NCBI GenBank assembly: GCA_035623255.1 | Contig: DASPTU010000098.1 | Location: 1 to 64,000 of the forward strand | Direction of reading: 5' to 3' | DNA length: 64,000 nt | Source of the DNA: JAFAGX01 sp035623255 | GTDB lineage: Bacteria; Acidobacteriota; Terriglobia; Terriglobales; Acidobacteriaceae | Shown here: positions 52,074 to 60,821 of the stretch, in pieces | Layout: each line of letters begins with the position of its first letter | Position numbering within the stretch: position 1 is the stretch's first letter | Position numbers and translations under genes: made by a program | Notes under the pieces: generated by a model | The model's input: the letters and a program-made list of their open reading frames with translations, nothing else | What the model was told of the DNA's origin: nothing | Databases searched by the model: none

Positions 52074-52267
52074 TCTGAATCATCGAGTAGCTTTTGCAGA
52101 GTTGGCTTACGCTTCTCTGGTTTTCTCTTCCGATCATCCAGCACGCGTGACCCTGGAGGCATTCCAATCCGCTCGCGGGCCAATGCCTTCACCGCCTGCA
52201 CCGCTCGAAACCGCTTTGGTTTCTTCTTTTTCGGCACTACCTCATCTTGCCACACGTCTATGGGCAC
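52061..52267 (-). CDS. Small Lys/Arg-rich hypothetical protein
   Basis: The 68-residue protein begins at GTG 52267 (a TTG at 52276 would add three residues) and has a very basic middle (KKKKPKRFRAVQAVKALARERIG, DRKRKPEKRKPTLQKLLDD) and acidic end. No family is recognised. It diverges from the zinc-ribbon gene at 52311 with about 43 bases between starts, and its end overlaps the lipoprotein's 3' end by 13 bases. Coding is plausible from composition but not certain. Confidence 0.5.
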   Translation of the reverse strand: MPIDVWQDEVVPKKKKPKRFRAVQAVKALARERIGMPPGSRVLDDRKRKPEKRKPTLQKLLDDSDYRE

Positions 52268-52310
52268 GTCGTGCAATAATCAATCTTCAGCAACCGACGC
52301 CTAACGATCC

Positions 52311-52586
52311 ATGGATGAGCGAGAATTTTTCGACGAGAAGCAAGAAAAAAAGACGGCAACCCTCAACTGTCCTCATTGCCAGCAGTCGGCTGATTACGAA
52401 ATCACCTGGCTGGTTCGCACCAAGAAGAAGCATCTTCCCGGCCGCGCTGACGAACGGGACCGTGCCCGCTTCGCCAAGGCCCGTTCCTACATGCTCCGCA
52501 AAGATGACATGATGGCCTGCAAGAACCTGCGTTGTCGCAAGCGCTTCGAAATCTCCGGTGTGCAGTCGGTGGCTTTTACCGACTGA
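52311..52586 (+). CDS. Small zinc-ribbon-like protein
   Basis: The 91-residue protein has two Cys pairs that could bind one zinc: NCPHCQQS near residue 20 and the CKNLRCRKRFEI segment near 70, and is strongly charged between them. The layout is that of zinc-ribbon proteins that bind nucleic acids or proteins. No specific function is known. It starts at ATG 52311 and precedes etfB. Confidence 0.72.
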   Translation: MDEREFFDEKQEKKTATLNCPHCQQSADYEITWLVRTKKKHLPGRADERDRARFAKARSYMLRKDDMMACKNLRCRKRFEISGVQSVAFTD

Positions 52587-52620
52587 TCACAGCGAAATTC
52601 TCTCTACTGTGGTACTCGTT

Positions 52621-52655
52621 TATACTAAAAGGTTTCGCCAAGCCAGGGTTTCGCC
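52621..52655 (+). promoter_or_regulatory. Possible etfB promoter element and direct repeat
   Basis: A good -10-like TATACT (52621-52626) stands about 80 bases before etfB, with no strong -35 seen. Just after it, GGTTTCGCC occurs twice (52631-52639 and 52647-52655), a 16-base period that could represent an operator. Position-based inference only. Confidence 0.3.
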
Positions 52656-52703
52656 TTCAGGTGCGAGACAAATTGCTTTACTGCTTAAGTTGAGGAGCCG
52701 GTC

Positions 52704-53474
52704 TTGAAGATTCTGGTTTGCATGAAACAAGTTCCGCAGAAGGATGCACCGCTGAAGCTGAACGAGAATGGTACCTGGATTCGCGAAGACGTTTCGTATG
52801 AGGTCAACGAACCGGATGCTTACGCGCTGGAGGAAGCGCTGCGGCAAAAAGAGAAACATGGCGGCGAGGTAGTGGTAATCACTGCCGGTCCGGCACGAGC
52901 CCAACAGGTTCTGCGAGAGGCATTGGCGAAAGGCGCCGACCGCGCAATTCACCTGGAAGATAACGCTTTCGTAAGCTTGGATGCCTTCAACACCGCGCGC
53001 GCGTTCGCGGCGGCAATCAAGGATGAGAAATTCGACCTGATATTTACCGGGCTTCAGTCCGACGACTACGGCTACGCCCAAACCGGTGTAATTCTGGCAG
53101 AATTGCTCGGCTGGCCACACGCCACCATCATCATGCAAATCGAGAAAAGAGATGGCGGAATCCGCGTGAAGCGCGAACTCGAGGCGGGCTACTTCCAATT
53201 CGTAGACATGCCGCTGCCGGCCGTGCTCACCATTCAGTCGGGCATCAACAAACTGCGGTATGCAACATTGATTGGTATTAAACAAGCGAAGAACAAGCCA
53301 TTGCGCAAGGTGACGATGACGGATGTGCAGTCCTCGATCGGCGGAAACCTGCAGAAAATTGACCGACTATACGTTCCGCAGAAGACGAAAAATACAGAAT
53401 TTCTGGAAGGTCCTCCAGGGGAACTCGCGAAAAAGCTGGTCGACAAGCTGCGCAACGAAGTCCGCGTGATATAG
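52704..53474 (+). CDS. etfB: Electron transfer flavoprotein subunit beta
   Basis: EtfB (256 aa, TTG start) forms the AMP-binding half of ETF, which carries electrons from acyl-CoA dehydrogenases. It has KILVCMKQVPQKDAPLKLN, NEPDAYALEEALRQKEKHGGEVVVITAGPARAQQVLREALAKGADRAIHL, FDLIFTGLQSDDYGYAQTGVILAELLGWPHAT and RELEAGYFQFVDMPLPAVLTIQSGINKLRYATL. It leads the etfB-etfA-ETF:QO block. Confidence 0.96.
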   Translation: MKILVCMKQVPQKDAPLKLNENGTWIREDVSYEVNEPDAYALEEALRQKEKHGGEVVVITAGPARAQQVLREALAKGADRAIHLEDNAFVSLDAFNTARAFAAAIKDEKFDLIFTGLQSDDYGYAQTGVILAELLGWPHATIIMQIEKRDGGIRVKRELEAGYFQFVDMPLPAVLTIQSGINKLRYATLIGIKQAKNKPLRKVTMTDVQSSIGGNLQKIDRLYVPQKTKNTEFLEGPPGELAKKLVDKLRNEVRVI

Positions 53475-53512
53475 GCGTCAAGGCTCCTTTTACCGGGCAG
53501 AAATCTAATCTT

Positions 53513-54508
53513 ATGTCTGAAAGCATCCTTGTAGTAGCAGAGCAACATGAAGGAAAACTCAACCGGGTCTCCTTGGAGACCTTAACAGCAGGGCAGGCTC
53601 TAGCCGCCGAAACCGGCTGGACACTGCAGGCTGCGGTCGCCGGCAATGCGGTCGGGCCTCTGGCAAATGAAGTTGCCGCGAAGAAGGTCTCGAAGGTCTA
53701 CGCGATTGTGTCTCCCAAACTCGATCCGTATACACCTGATGCATTCGCCGCGGCTCTGAAGCAGTTCATCGAGTCTGGCAAGCCAAAGTTGGTTCTGATG
53801 CCCCACACCTACCAGGTGCGGGACTTCGTTCCGAAGCTGGCTACTGCGATGGGACGGACAGTGATCAGCGACTGCATCGGCTACAAGAAAAATGGTGAAA
53901 GACTGGTTTTCACTCGCCAGATGTTTCAGGGGAAACTGGCAGCTGATGTAAGCTTTGGCAGCGAGCCACCATGGTTCGTCACTTTTCAGAACGGGGCGTT
54001 TCGCGGCGACAAGGTAGAAGCTGGTGCGAGCCCGGCACCTGTAGAAACTATAAACGTTGAAATCGCTGACAGTGTCATTCGTAACAAGCCACAGGAAGTC
54101 TTCAAAGAGGCCAAGCAGGCGGTCGATCTCACCCAGGCGGAGATTATCGTTTCAATCGGGCGGGGAATCAAAGAGCAGAAGAATATTGAGCTAGCCAAGC
54201 AGTTAGCCGAAGCTCTGGGCGGCGAGATCGCAGCGTCACGCCCTATCTGTGATTCCGGCTGGCTTCCTATGGATCGGCAGATCGGGTCATCGGGACAAAC
54301 AGTCGCGCCAAAACTCTACCTGGCTTTGGGAATCAGCGGAGCAATCCAGCACATCGTGGGAATGAAAGGTTCGCGCACGATCATCGCTGTCAACAAGGAC
54401 GCCGAAGCCCCCATTTTTGAAATCGCAGATTACGCCGTAGTGGGCAATCTGTTTGATATCGTTCCACCACTGATCGAGGAAGTGAAAAAAGCAAAAGCAG
54501 GGGCGTAG
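53513..54508 (+). CDS. etfA: Electron transfer flavoprotein subunit alpha
   Basis: EtfA (331 aa) holds the FAD. Features: N-terminal ESILVVAEQHEGKLNRVSLETLTAGQALA, and the C-terminal FAD domain AEIIVSIGRGIKEQKNIELAKQLAEALGGEIAASRPICDSGWLPMDRQIGSSGQTVAPKLYLALGISGAIQHIVGMKGS, followed by IIAVNKDAEAPIFEIADYAVVGNLFDIVPPL. The set is diagnostic. It lies between etfB and ETF:QO in a single transcriptional direction. Confidence 0.97.
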   Translation: MSESILVVAEQHEGKLNRVSLETLTAGQALAAETGWTLQAAVAGNAVGPLANEVAAKKVSKVYAIVSPKLDPYTPDAFAAALKQFIESGKPKLVLMPHTYQVRDFVPKLATAMGRTVISDCIGYKKNGERLVFTRQMFQGKLAADVSFGSEPPWFVTFQNGAFRGDKVEAGASPAPVETINVEIADSVIRNKPQEVFKEAKQAVDLTQAEIIVSIGRGIKEQKNIELAKQLAEALGGEIAASRPICDSGWLPMDRQIGSSGQTVAPKLYLALGISGAIQHIVGMKGSRTIIAVNKDAEAPIFEIADYAVVGNLFDIVPPLIEEVKKAKAGA

Positions 54509-54565
54509 GCGCCTGTTCTTCCCTGATTTGATTGCCACTTGGCCGAGTCAAAGCCGAATAACTGA

Positions 54566-56278
54566 ATGCTGATTTTTCGCAAACCTCTTGAGGGCATCGA
54601 ACGCCCGCAAATGCCGGCTGATGTCGTGATCGTTGGCGGTGGGCCGGCTGGTATGGCGTGTGCGCTGCGGTTGTCGCAGCTTATCGACCAGCACAATTCG
54701 CAAAACCCCGACAACCAACTGACCAAGGAAAATATTTACGTGCTGGAAAAGGCCCGCGAAATCGGGCAGCATTGCCTTTCTGGGGCACTGCTCGATCCAC
54801 GCTCAATGCGCGAATTACTGCCCGGATTCGAGCAGGAAGCTCCCTTGGATGCGCCGGTCAGTAAAGAAGCAGTTTACTTCGTGACTCGAACCGGGAAGTT
54901 CAAGCTGCCTATCACTCCGCCACCTCTGCGCGATCACGGCAACTATGTGATTTCCCTGAATCGTTTTGTGAAGTGGCTTGGCAGCAAGGTCGAAGAGGCC
55001 GGCATCACCGTCTTTACCGGTTTTGCCGGATCGGAGTTGTTGTTCGACGGCAATCGCGTCGCCGGTGTGCGCACCGACGATAAAGGGGTTGATAAGCAGA
55101 ACCAGCCGAAATCGAACTTTGAGCCCGGCTACGACCTGCACGCGAAAATCGTGATTCTGGCAGAAGGTCCCCGCGGTTCGTTAACCAAGCAATTGATTCA
55201 GAAATTTGATTTGATGAACGACCGCAACCCGCAAATCTATGGACAAGGGATCAAAGAGCTGTGGGAACTGCCTCCGGGGCGAGTCATACCGGGACAGGTA
55301 ATCTACACCATGGGCTGGCCGCTAACCACAAAAGAGTACGGCGGCGCCTGGATTTACGGAGGCAAGGACAATGTTGTTTCCCTCGGATTTGTGACCGCGT
55401 TGGAATATCCCGACCCGCGGCTCGATCCGCAACATGTGTTGCAGGATTTCAAGCAGCATCCATTTATCGCCAGGCTGCTCGATGGCGGAAAGATGATTCG
55501 CTATGGCGCGAAATCATTTCCGTACAGCGGTTGGTGGTCGATCCCGCCGCTGGCCGGCGATGGCTGGATGATCGTGGGAGATTCAGCCGGATTCTTGAAT
55601 TCCGCTCGTTTGAAAGGAATCCATCTCGCCATCAAGAGCGGCATGCTGGCCGCTGAAGCTGCGTTTGAGAGCTTAAAACAGGGTGATTTCTCTGTGAGCA
55701 CCGGACAGTACCAAAAGAAAGTGGAATCGAGTTGGATCAAAGAGGAGCTGTGGAAAGTTCGTAACTTCCACCAAGGCTTCGAACGCGGCTTCTGGACGGG
55801 CATGTTTCACGCCGGAATCCAGCAGTTCACTGGCGGGCGCGGGCTTCACAATCGATATACAGGAAGTGCTGGCTACGAACATTTGCGCAAGTTGTCCTCG
55901 CTCCCGGCCGACGGCGGAGCGGAAGCACATCTGCTCGGCCCGGCAAAAGGTGATGGCAAGCTCACCTTCGACAAGCTGACTGACTTATACCACTCCGGCA
56001 CCAAGCATGAAGAAGATCAGCCCGCGCACCTGATCATTCACGACACGAATATCTGCAGTGCGCGATGCATCAAAGAATACGGCAGTCCGTGTCAGAATTT
56101 CTGTCCGGCAAACGTCTACGAAATGGTGGATGACGTGGAGCAGCCCAACGGCAAGCGCATTAGCCTGAATCCGTCGAACTGTGTGCACTGCAAAACCTGT
56201 GACATTCAAGATCCCTACCAAATCATCACCTGGGTTCCCCCGGAGGGTGGCGGCGGACCTAACTACGATGGCATGTGA
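54566..56278 (+). CDS. Electron transfer flavoprotein-ubiquinone oxidoreductase
   Basis: ETF:QO accepts electrons from ETF and reduces membrane quinone. The 570-residue protein has the FAD motif ADVVIVGGGPAGMACALRLSQL, the second FAD/substrate part, the quinone-site region around WWSIPPLAGDGWMIVGDSAGFLNSARLKGIHLAIKSG, and a C-terminal [4Fe-4S] ferredoxin domain with CSARCIKEYG...CQNFCPANVYE and NCVHCKTCDIQDP. It closes with GGGGPNYDGM. With etfBA it gives a complete link from fatty or branched acid oxidation to the respiratory chain. Confidence 0.96.
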   Translation: MLIFRKPLEGIERPQMPADVVIVGGGPAGMACALRLSQLIDQHNSQNPDNQLTKENIYVLEKAREIGQHCLSGALLDPRSMRELLPGFEQEAPLDAPVSKEAVYFVTRTGKFKLPITPPPLRDHGNYVISLNRFVKWLGSKVEEAGITVFTGFAGSELLFDGNRVAGVRTDDKGVDKQNQPKSNFEPGYDLHAKIVILAEGPRGSLTKQLIQKFDLMNDRNPQIYGQGIKELWELPPGRVIPGQVIYTMGWPLTTKEYGGAWIYGGKDNVVSLGFVTALEYPDPRLDPQHVLQDFKQHPFIARLLDGGKMIRYGAKSFPYSGWWSIPPLAGDGWMIVGDSAGFLNSARLKGIHLAIKSGMLAAEAAFESLKQGDFSVSTGQYQKKVESSWIKEELWKVRNFHQGFERGFWTGMFHAGIQQFTGGRGLHNRYTGSAGYEHLRKLSSLPADGGAEAHLLGPAKGDGKLTFDKLTDLYHSGTKHEEDQPAHLIIHDTNICSARCIKEYGSPCQNFCPANVYEMVDDVEQPNGKRISLNPSNCVHCKTCDIQDPYQIITWVPPEGGGGPNYDGM

Positions 56279-56546
56279 GATGAACCGCGGACATTCCTAA
56301 CCGCGAACCCTCGGTCTCGTCTACAATGATTACGAAGTTTCCGACCGCCTGTGCCTTCGGGAATACCCTGGCTGTGGCGGCGAGGAGCGATCCGCTTCGA
56401 GGGTGGCGGTGGAAACGCCGATACCTCCCGGCTTCTTGGGAAGCCATTGGAAAGGAAACGCTCACCAGAGTAGTTCGTGCGCGTCTTTCCACCCTGATTC
56501 GAATCTAAGGAAGTGACTCTGAGAACGAAGTGACAACGCCTTTCCG
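56279..56546 (+). promoter_or_regulatory. moaA: Structured 5' leader of moaA (riboswitch candidate, unverified)
   Basis: These 268 bases precede moaA. Hairpins are visible: GGCG...CGCC around 56405-56419 with a purine loop, and GGCTT (56430-56434) pairing with AAGCC (56440-56444); the CCC just before it could also pair with the GGG in the loop, giving a small pseudoknot. The repeat GGAAACG occurs at 56411 and 56454. moaA leaders are the classic site of the Moco riboswitch, but I cannot confirm the consensus. A 60-codon open frame (56326-56508) has no coding character I trust. Confidence 0.35.
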
Positions 56547-57539
56547 ATGCGTTTTCTGACCGACAAATTCGGCCGTACGATAACTGACCTACGAATCTCT
56601 GTCACGGATCGTTGCAACTACAAGTGCGTTTATTGCCGGACGGGCAACGGGGAGGGACTCTATGGTGATTTGTCCTTCACCGACTATTTGCGAATCGCTC
56701 ATGTTTTCGCTGGATTGGGAATCAAGAAGGTCCGAATTACCGGCGGCGAGCCGTTGCTACGCAATGGCGTGGTGGAATTTGTGCGCCAGCTATCTCAGCT
56801 GAGGGATGTCGAAGGTGAACCTCTGGAACTGGCGCTCACCACCAACGGTCATCTGCTTGCCGACTTGGCGCAGCCTCTCAAGCAAGCAGGCCTGCATCGC
56901 GTCACCGTGAGCATGGATGCAGTGGATCCCGACCGCTTCGCACGCATCACTCGCGTGCCAAATGGATACGATAACGTGCTGGCCGGGGTTCGCGCCTCGC
57001 GTCGCGCCGGATTGTGGCCAGTGAAAGTCAATTGTGTGCTGATGCGTGGCTTCAACGAAGACCAGATCATTCCCTTCGGCATGTTTGCCCGCGAAGAAGG
57101 CGTTGTCGTGCGGTTCATCGAGTTTATGCCGTTGGAAGAAGATCGGGTCTGGTCGCCGAAGACCGTGGTTACCCTGGAAGAGATCGTCAAACGCATGGCC
57201 GAATATCGGCCTCTGGTCGAGATTCCCCATACTCGCAGCGAGACCGCGAGACGCTATCGTTTCGATGACGGGATCGGCGAGATCGGCATCATCGCACCGG
57301 TGTCGCACCCGTTCTGCGGCCATTGCAGCCGTATTCGTATCACCTCTGACGGCAAGATCCGCACGTGCCTGTTCTCTGTCTGGGACCATGATCTTCACGC
57401 ATTGATGCGACGTGATGCGTCAGATGAGGCGCTGGCCGAGTTCATTTGCGGCGTGGTCCAACGGAAAGAAGAGCGACACCACATCGGAGAACCGGATTTC
57501 GTCCCAGCATCGAGAACCATGGTGCACATCGGGGGGTAG
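56547..57539 (+). CDS. moaA: GTP 3',8-cyclase MoaA (molybdenum cofactor)
   Basis: MoaA is the radical-SAM enzyme that converts GTP to 3',8-cyclo-GTP, the first step of molybdopterin synthesis. The 330-residue protein shows the radical SAM cluster motif CNYKCVYC after RISVTDR, ITGGEPLLRNGVVEFV, VSMDAVDPDRFARITR, the second cluster FCGHCSRIRITSDGKIRTCLFS, and the conserved C-terminal Gly-Gly. It is full length. No other Moco genes (moaC, moaE, mog) are in the window. Confidence 0.97.
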   Translation: MRFLTDKFGRTITDLRISVTDRCNYKCVYCRTGNGEGLYGDLSFTDYLRIAHVFAGLGIKKVRITGGEPLLRNGVVEFVRQLSQLRDVEGEPLELALTTNGHLLADLAQPLKQAGLHRVTVSMDAVDPDRFARITRVPNGYDNVLAGVRASRRAGLWPVKVNCVLMRGFNEDQIIPFGMFAREEGVVVRFIEFMPLEEDRVWSPKTVVTLEEIVKRMAEYRPLVEIPHTRSETARRYRFDDGIGEIGIIAPVSHPFCGHCSRIRITSDGKIRTCLFSVWDHDLHALMRRDASDEALAEFICGVVQRKEERHHIGEPDFVPASRTMVHIGG

Positions 57540-57648
57540 AGCGGTCGTGCTGCCGATGCTTTGACAAGGACTTGAGCCAGGGGACACAACTCGATACGGA
57601 ACGTTCCCCAAAGCGGTTCATCTCGGATGTATGCGAAGCAATCTTGAA

Positions 57649-58509
57649 ATGAAATTTGTTCTCATCGCATTCAGCGCGACGCTCACTCTTGTCGCTGCTT
57701 GCTCAAGGAGAGGTTTCACCCAATCCGATCCAGCGGATGCTTCCAGGGAGAGTTATCTTGGCTTTGACCGCAACGACTACCCGGGCGACGAACATTTAAA
57801 GAGCCTTCATCAGGTTTTCTCTTATGCAGGCTACTGGCTCAATAATCCGCCAGGGGAGACTGGTAATACATGGAGCGGGAAACGGTCGGTGGTGGAATCG
57901 GCGGGATTCGGCTTCCTGGTATTGTTCAACGGCAGGCTTTATGAGGAACTCAAAGCTGTGGCCAGATCGAGCTCACTCGGTAAATCGGACGGGCAAGCAG
58001 CGGTAGCGGCCGCCCACCGCGAAGGTTTCCCCGATCGAACGGTAATCTTTCTTGACCAGGAGGAAGGGGGACGCATGCTCTCCGAACAGAAGAACTACAT
58101 TTACCGCTGGGTTGACGTGGTAAACGCTTCCGGGTTTCGGGCTGGGATTTACTGCTCTGGAATCGCTGCTCACGAGTCGCACAGCGTAAGCATTGTTACC
58201 GCCGACGACATTCGGAGAAACTCCGGGGGCAGAGAGATCATTTACTTCGTGACAAATGACGGGTGCCCGCCTTCACCGGGCTGCGCTTTTCCGGGGAGGC
58301 CGCCGGTTCCAACCCGGAGCGGAGTCTCTTTTGCCGATATCTGGCAGTTCGCCCAATCTCCAAAGCGTCGTAACGTCGCCGGTGGCTGTCCCGCGAATTA
58401 CGGCCGGGATGGAAACTGCTATCCACCAGGTATTGATCGCAGCGCGAAGATTCACGTGGATGTCGATACCGCCAGCTCGCCCGATCCCTCCCACGGGAGA
58501 TCGCCGTAA
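57649..58509 (+). CDS. DUF1906 glycoside-hydrolase-like lipoprotein
   Basis: The 286-residue protein has a lipobox LVAAC (Cys18), then a DUF1906-type TIM-barrel domain: LGFDRNDYPGDEHLKSLHQVFSYAGYWL, GFGFLVLFNGRLYEELKA, DGQAAVAAAHREGFPDRTVIFLDQEEGGRML, YIYRWVDVVNASGFRAGIYCSG, and FADIWQFAQSPKRRNVAGG. The domain resembles cell-wall-active glycoside hydrolases (GH25-like). Start taken at ATG 57649. Probably periplasmic; a function in peptidoglycan turnover is inferred. Confidence 0.85.
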   Translation: MKFVLIAFSATLTLVAACSRRGFTQSDPADASRESYLGFDRNDYPGDEHLKSLHQVFSYAGYWLNNPPGETGNTWSGKRSVVESAGFGFLVLFNGRLYEELKAVARSSSLGKSDGQAAVAAAHREGFPDRTVIFLDQEEGGRMLSEQKNYIYRWVDVVNASGFRAGIYCSGIAAHESHSVSIVTADDIRRNSGGREIIYFVTNDGCPPSPGCAFPGRPPVPTRSGVSFADIWQFAQSPKRRNVAGGCPANYGRDGNCYPPGIDRSAKIHVDVDTASSPDPSHGRSP

Positions 58510-58576
58510 AGACCCGCCAAAATACCGTCGTGAAACACAGCGCTTTTCCTGATGCATTACAATAGCTACATACCTT

Positions 58577-59011
58577 ATGGCCGAACGTACTTTCACATTG
58601 GAAGAGGCGCAATCGTTGCTGCCGGTGCTGGAATCGCTGCTGCGGGCAGCGATTGACGCCAAGAAGTTGATTGAGTCGGTCGACTCCGAGCTGCAGGAAT
58701 TGGCCCATCGCGTTTTCCTTCGCGGAGGCATTCTTGTCAATATCGTCCAAATGGTACGACGTAAGGCCGAGCGCGAGAAAGCTATCCAGCGAGTGAAGGA
58801 TGCTCTTGCGGAGATCGACTCCATTGGTGTGCAGGTAAAGGACCTGGATATTGGCTTGCTCGATTTTCCCTGCGAGGTCGATGGACGCACTGTACTCCTA
58901 TGCTGGAAATTGGGGGAAAAGAGCATCACTCACTGGCATGGAGTCAGCGAAGGCTTCGCGGGCCGCAAGCCCGTCGATGAACGAATTGCCAAGGCCAAGC
59001 GGACCCATTAG
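58577..59011 (+). CDS. DUF2203-family protein
   Basis: The 144-residue all-helical protein matches DUF2203: TFTLEEAQSLLPVLESLLRAAIDAKKLIE, VNIVQMVRRKAEREKAIQRVKDALAEIDSIGVQVKDLDIGLLDFPCEVDGRTVLLCWKLGEKSITHWHGVSEGFAGRKPVDE. The terminal segment GLLDFP...CWKLGE...YWH/HWHG is the family signature. The function of DUF2203 is not known. It lies just upstream of the DegT aminotransferase gene. Confidence 0.9.
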   Translation: MAERTFTLEEAQSLLPVLESLLRAAIDAKKLIESVDSELQELAHRVFLRGGILVNIVQMVRRKAEREKAIQRVKDALAEIDSIGVQVKDLDIGLLDFPCEVDGRTVLLCWKLGEKSITHWHGVSEGFAGRKPVDERIAKAKRTH

Positions 59012-59059
59012 CTAGTTGAAGGAGCGGAGGGCCACCTGCCGCTCGCTCGTACGCGAACC

Positions 59060-60208
59060 ATGCCTGCAAAAGTAATTTCTGCCGCCGTTCAGCCGTTTCC
59101 ACTGGTCGACCTGAAGGCCCAGTACCGCACAATCAAGCTTGACGTCGATGCCGCTATTCAGCGAGTCATGGAGTCCCAGCATTTCATTCTCGGCCCGGAG
59201 GTCAACAATTTCGAGAAAGAAATCGCCGCGTATTGCGGCTCACAGTTCGCCCTTGCGTGCGCATCCGGGTCGGATGCATTGCTGCTCGCGTTAATGGCTC
59301 TGGAAGTCGGCTCGGGAGATGAGGTGGTTACGACACCTTTTACTTTCGTGGCTACTGCTGGGGCGATCGCGCGACTGGGTGCTCGACCGGTATTCGTGGA
59401 TATCGATCTTGAGACTTACAACCTCGACCCCGAGAAAGTCGGGCCGGCAATCACGTCCAGAACAAAAGCAATTATTCCGGTGCACCTATTCGGGATGTCC
59501 GCTGACATGACTGCGATTATCAAGACGGCACGAGATTGCGGTGTCGCGGTCGTGGAAGACGCAGCGCAAGCAATCGGCGCCGTGTTTGAAGGAACGCCAG
59601 TTGGCAGCATCGGTCTCTGCGGGTGCTTCAGCTTTTTTCCCTCCAAGAATCTAGGTGCGGCGGGCGACGGCGGCATGCTGACTACTAATGACCGGGCTTT
59701 TGCCGACAAATTGCGCTTGTTGCACCTGCACGGCGGCCGCACCAAATATGAATATGAACTGATCGGTATGAACAGCCGGCTTGATGCGCTTCAGGCAGCC
59801 ATTCTTAGGGTGAAACTCCGTCATCTGAATTCATGGACGGCAGGCCGTCAGGAAAAGGCGCGCCGTTACATGCAGCTATTCGCCGATCGCCGACTGGACG
59901 GGATTCTGGGTCTGCCCCAGGTACAATCGGGATGCAACCACGTTTACAACCAGTTTGTGATTCGCGCTCCCCGCCGCAACGAACTCAAAGCCTTCCTAGG
60001 GGACCACGGGGTTCCGAGCGAGATTTACTATCCCCAGCCGCTGCACTTACAAAAGGCATTCACCTATCTGGGCTACAAACCAGGCGATTGTCCGCAGTCG
60101 GAAAGAGCAAGCCAGGAAGTGCTGGCGCTTCCTGTTTTTCCCGAGATGACAGACGATCAACAGAATCTCGTGGTGGACTCAATCGCAAGTTTCTACAGAG
60201 CTTGCTAA
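59060..60208 (+). CDS. DegT/DnrJ/EryC1/StrS sugar aminotransferase
   Basis: This 382-residue PLP enzyme of the DegT family transfers an amino group to nucleotide-bound keto-sugars. It shows FPLVDLKAQYRTIKLDVDAAIQRVMESQHFILGPEV, ALACASGSDALLLALMALEVGSGDEVVTTPFTFVATAGAIARLGARPVFVD, VVEDAAQAIGA, and the PLP-lysine SFFPSKNLGAAGDGGML. It is likely involved in surface polysaccharide or antibiotic-like sugar synthesis. No sugar cluster surrounds it; a weak terminator-like hairpin follows. Confidence 0.95.
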   Translation: MPAKVISAAVQPFPLVDLKAQYRTIKLDVDAAIQRVMESQHFILGPEVNNFEKEIAAYCGSQFALACASGSDALLLALMALEVGSGDEVVTTPFTFVATAGAIARLGARPVFVDIDLETYNLDPEKVGPAITSRTKAIIPVHLFGMSADMTAIIKTARDCGVAVVEDAAQAIGAVFEGTPVGSIGLCGCFSFFPSKNLGAAGDGGMLTTNDRAFADKLRLLHLHGGRTKYEYELIGMNSRLDALQAAILRVKLRHLNSWTAGRQEKARRYMQLFADRRLDGILGLPQVQSGCNHVYNQFVIRAPRRNELKAFLGDHGVPSEIYYPQPLHLQKAFTYLGYKPGDCPQSERASQEVLALPVFPEMTDDQQNLVVDSIASFYRAC

Positions 60209-60245
60209 ATGCAAAGTGATAGTTAGTGCGTGACGGTCAGGGCTA

Positions 60246-60266
60246 GGCGCGATAGGCGAGCGCGCC
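60246..60266 (+). terminator. Weak terminator-like hairpin after the DegT gene
   Basis: GGCGCG (60246-60251) pairs with CGCGCC (60261-60266) over a nine-base loop, followed by ATTTGACTT, a short T-poor tail. It lies 38 bases after the DegT aminotransferase stop and in front of the atp genes. Could terminate weakly or insulate the atp promoter. Confidence 0.4.
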
Positions 60267-60343
60267 ATTTGACTTGCGTCCCACCTCCGTGACGGACAAT
60301 AAACGATGGCTCTAGCAATGGCGTGTTTTTTGGCGATGGGTTC

Positions 60344-60766
60344 ATGAGCGAAGCCGGCTTACCTCCAAACGAGTCCTTTTACGAAGCTGCGCTGACCCGG
60401 ATTCCGCGCTTTATGATCGGAGTGGGGGTGATCTTTGCCGTAGCCGCCTGGATGCGTTTCGGATGGCGGATCGCGCTGGGTTTTTTGACCGGTTGCGGAA
60501 TCGCGTGCCTCAATTTCTATTGGCTCGAACGCATCGTGGCGGCACTTGCAGACCGCGTAACCAGCACCGGCCGGATGCAGTCCAGCCGCGGGGTTGTGCT
60601 GCGTTTTCTATTTCGCTACTTTTTGATGGCCCTGGCAGCCTATGCTATATTCAGTGTTTCTCCCGTGAGCCTCTACGGACTGTTTGCGGGCTTATCTTTG
60701 CCCGTCGCGGGGATTGCCTGCGAAGCCACATATGAGCTTTATATGGCTTACGTTCGCGGGATGTAA
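60344..60766 (+). CDS. atpI: ATP synthase accessory protein AtpI-like
   Basis: The 140-residue membrane protein has the AtpI layout of four helices: RIPRFMIGVGVIFAVAAWMRF, WRIALGFLTGCGIACLNFYWLERIVAAL, a polar loop, FRYFLMALAAYAIFSV and LYGLFAGLSLPVAGIACEATYEL. It precedes atpB as in most ATP synthase operons. AtpI helps assemble the c-ring and may aid Mg2+ uptake. Start is ATG 60344. Confidence 0.85.
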   Translation: MSEAGLPPNESFYEAALTRIPRFMIGVGVIFAVAAWMRFGWRIALGFLTGCGIACLNFYWLERIVAALADRVTSTGRMQSSRGVVLRFLFRYFLMALAAYAIFSVSPVSLYGLFAGLSLPVAGIACEATYELYMAYVRGM

Positions 60767-60821
60767 CTTCGATCGAGCCGCAAATCGGCAATCAGAAACT
60801 TAGTGGTTAGAAACCCCTTCC

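Noticed and set aside
56496..56505. GATTCGAATC, a possible tRNA T-loop
   Set aside because: The flanking bases do not form a T-stem or acceptor stem, and no cloverleaf was found.
56326..56508. Possible 60-residue small protein upstream of moaA
   Set aside because: No ribosome site, no recognisable family and a similar open frame on the other strand; more likely part of a structured leader.
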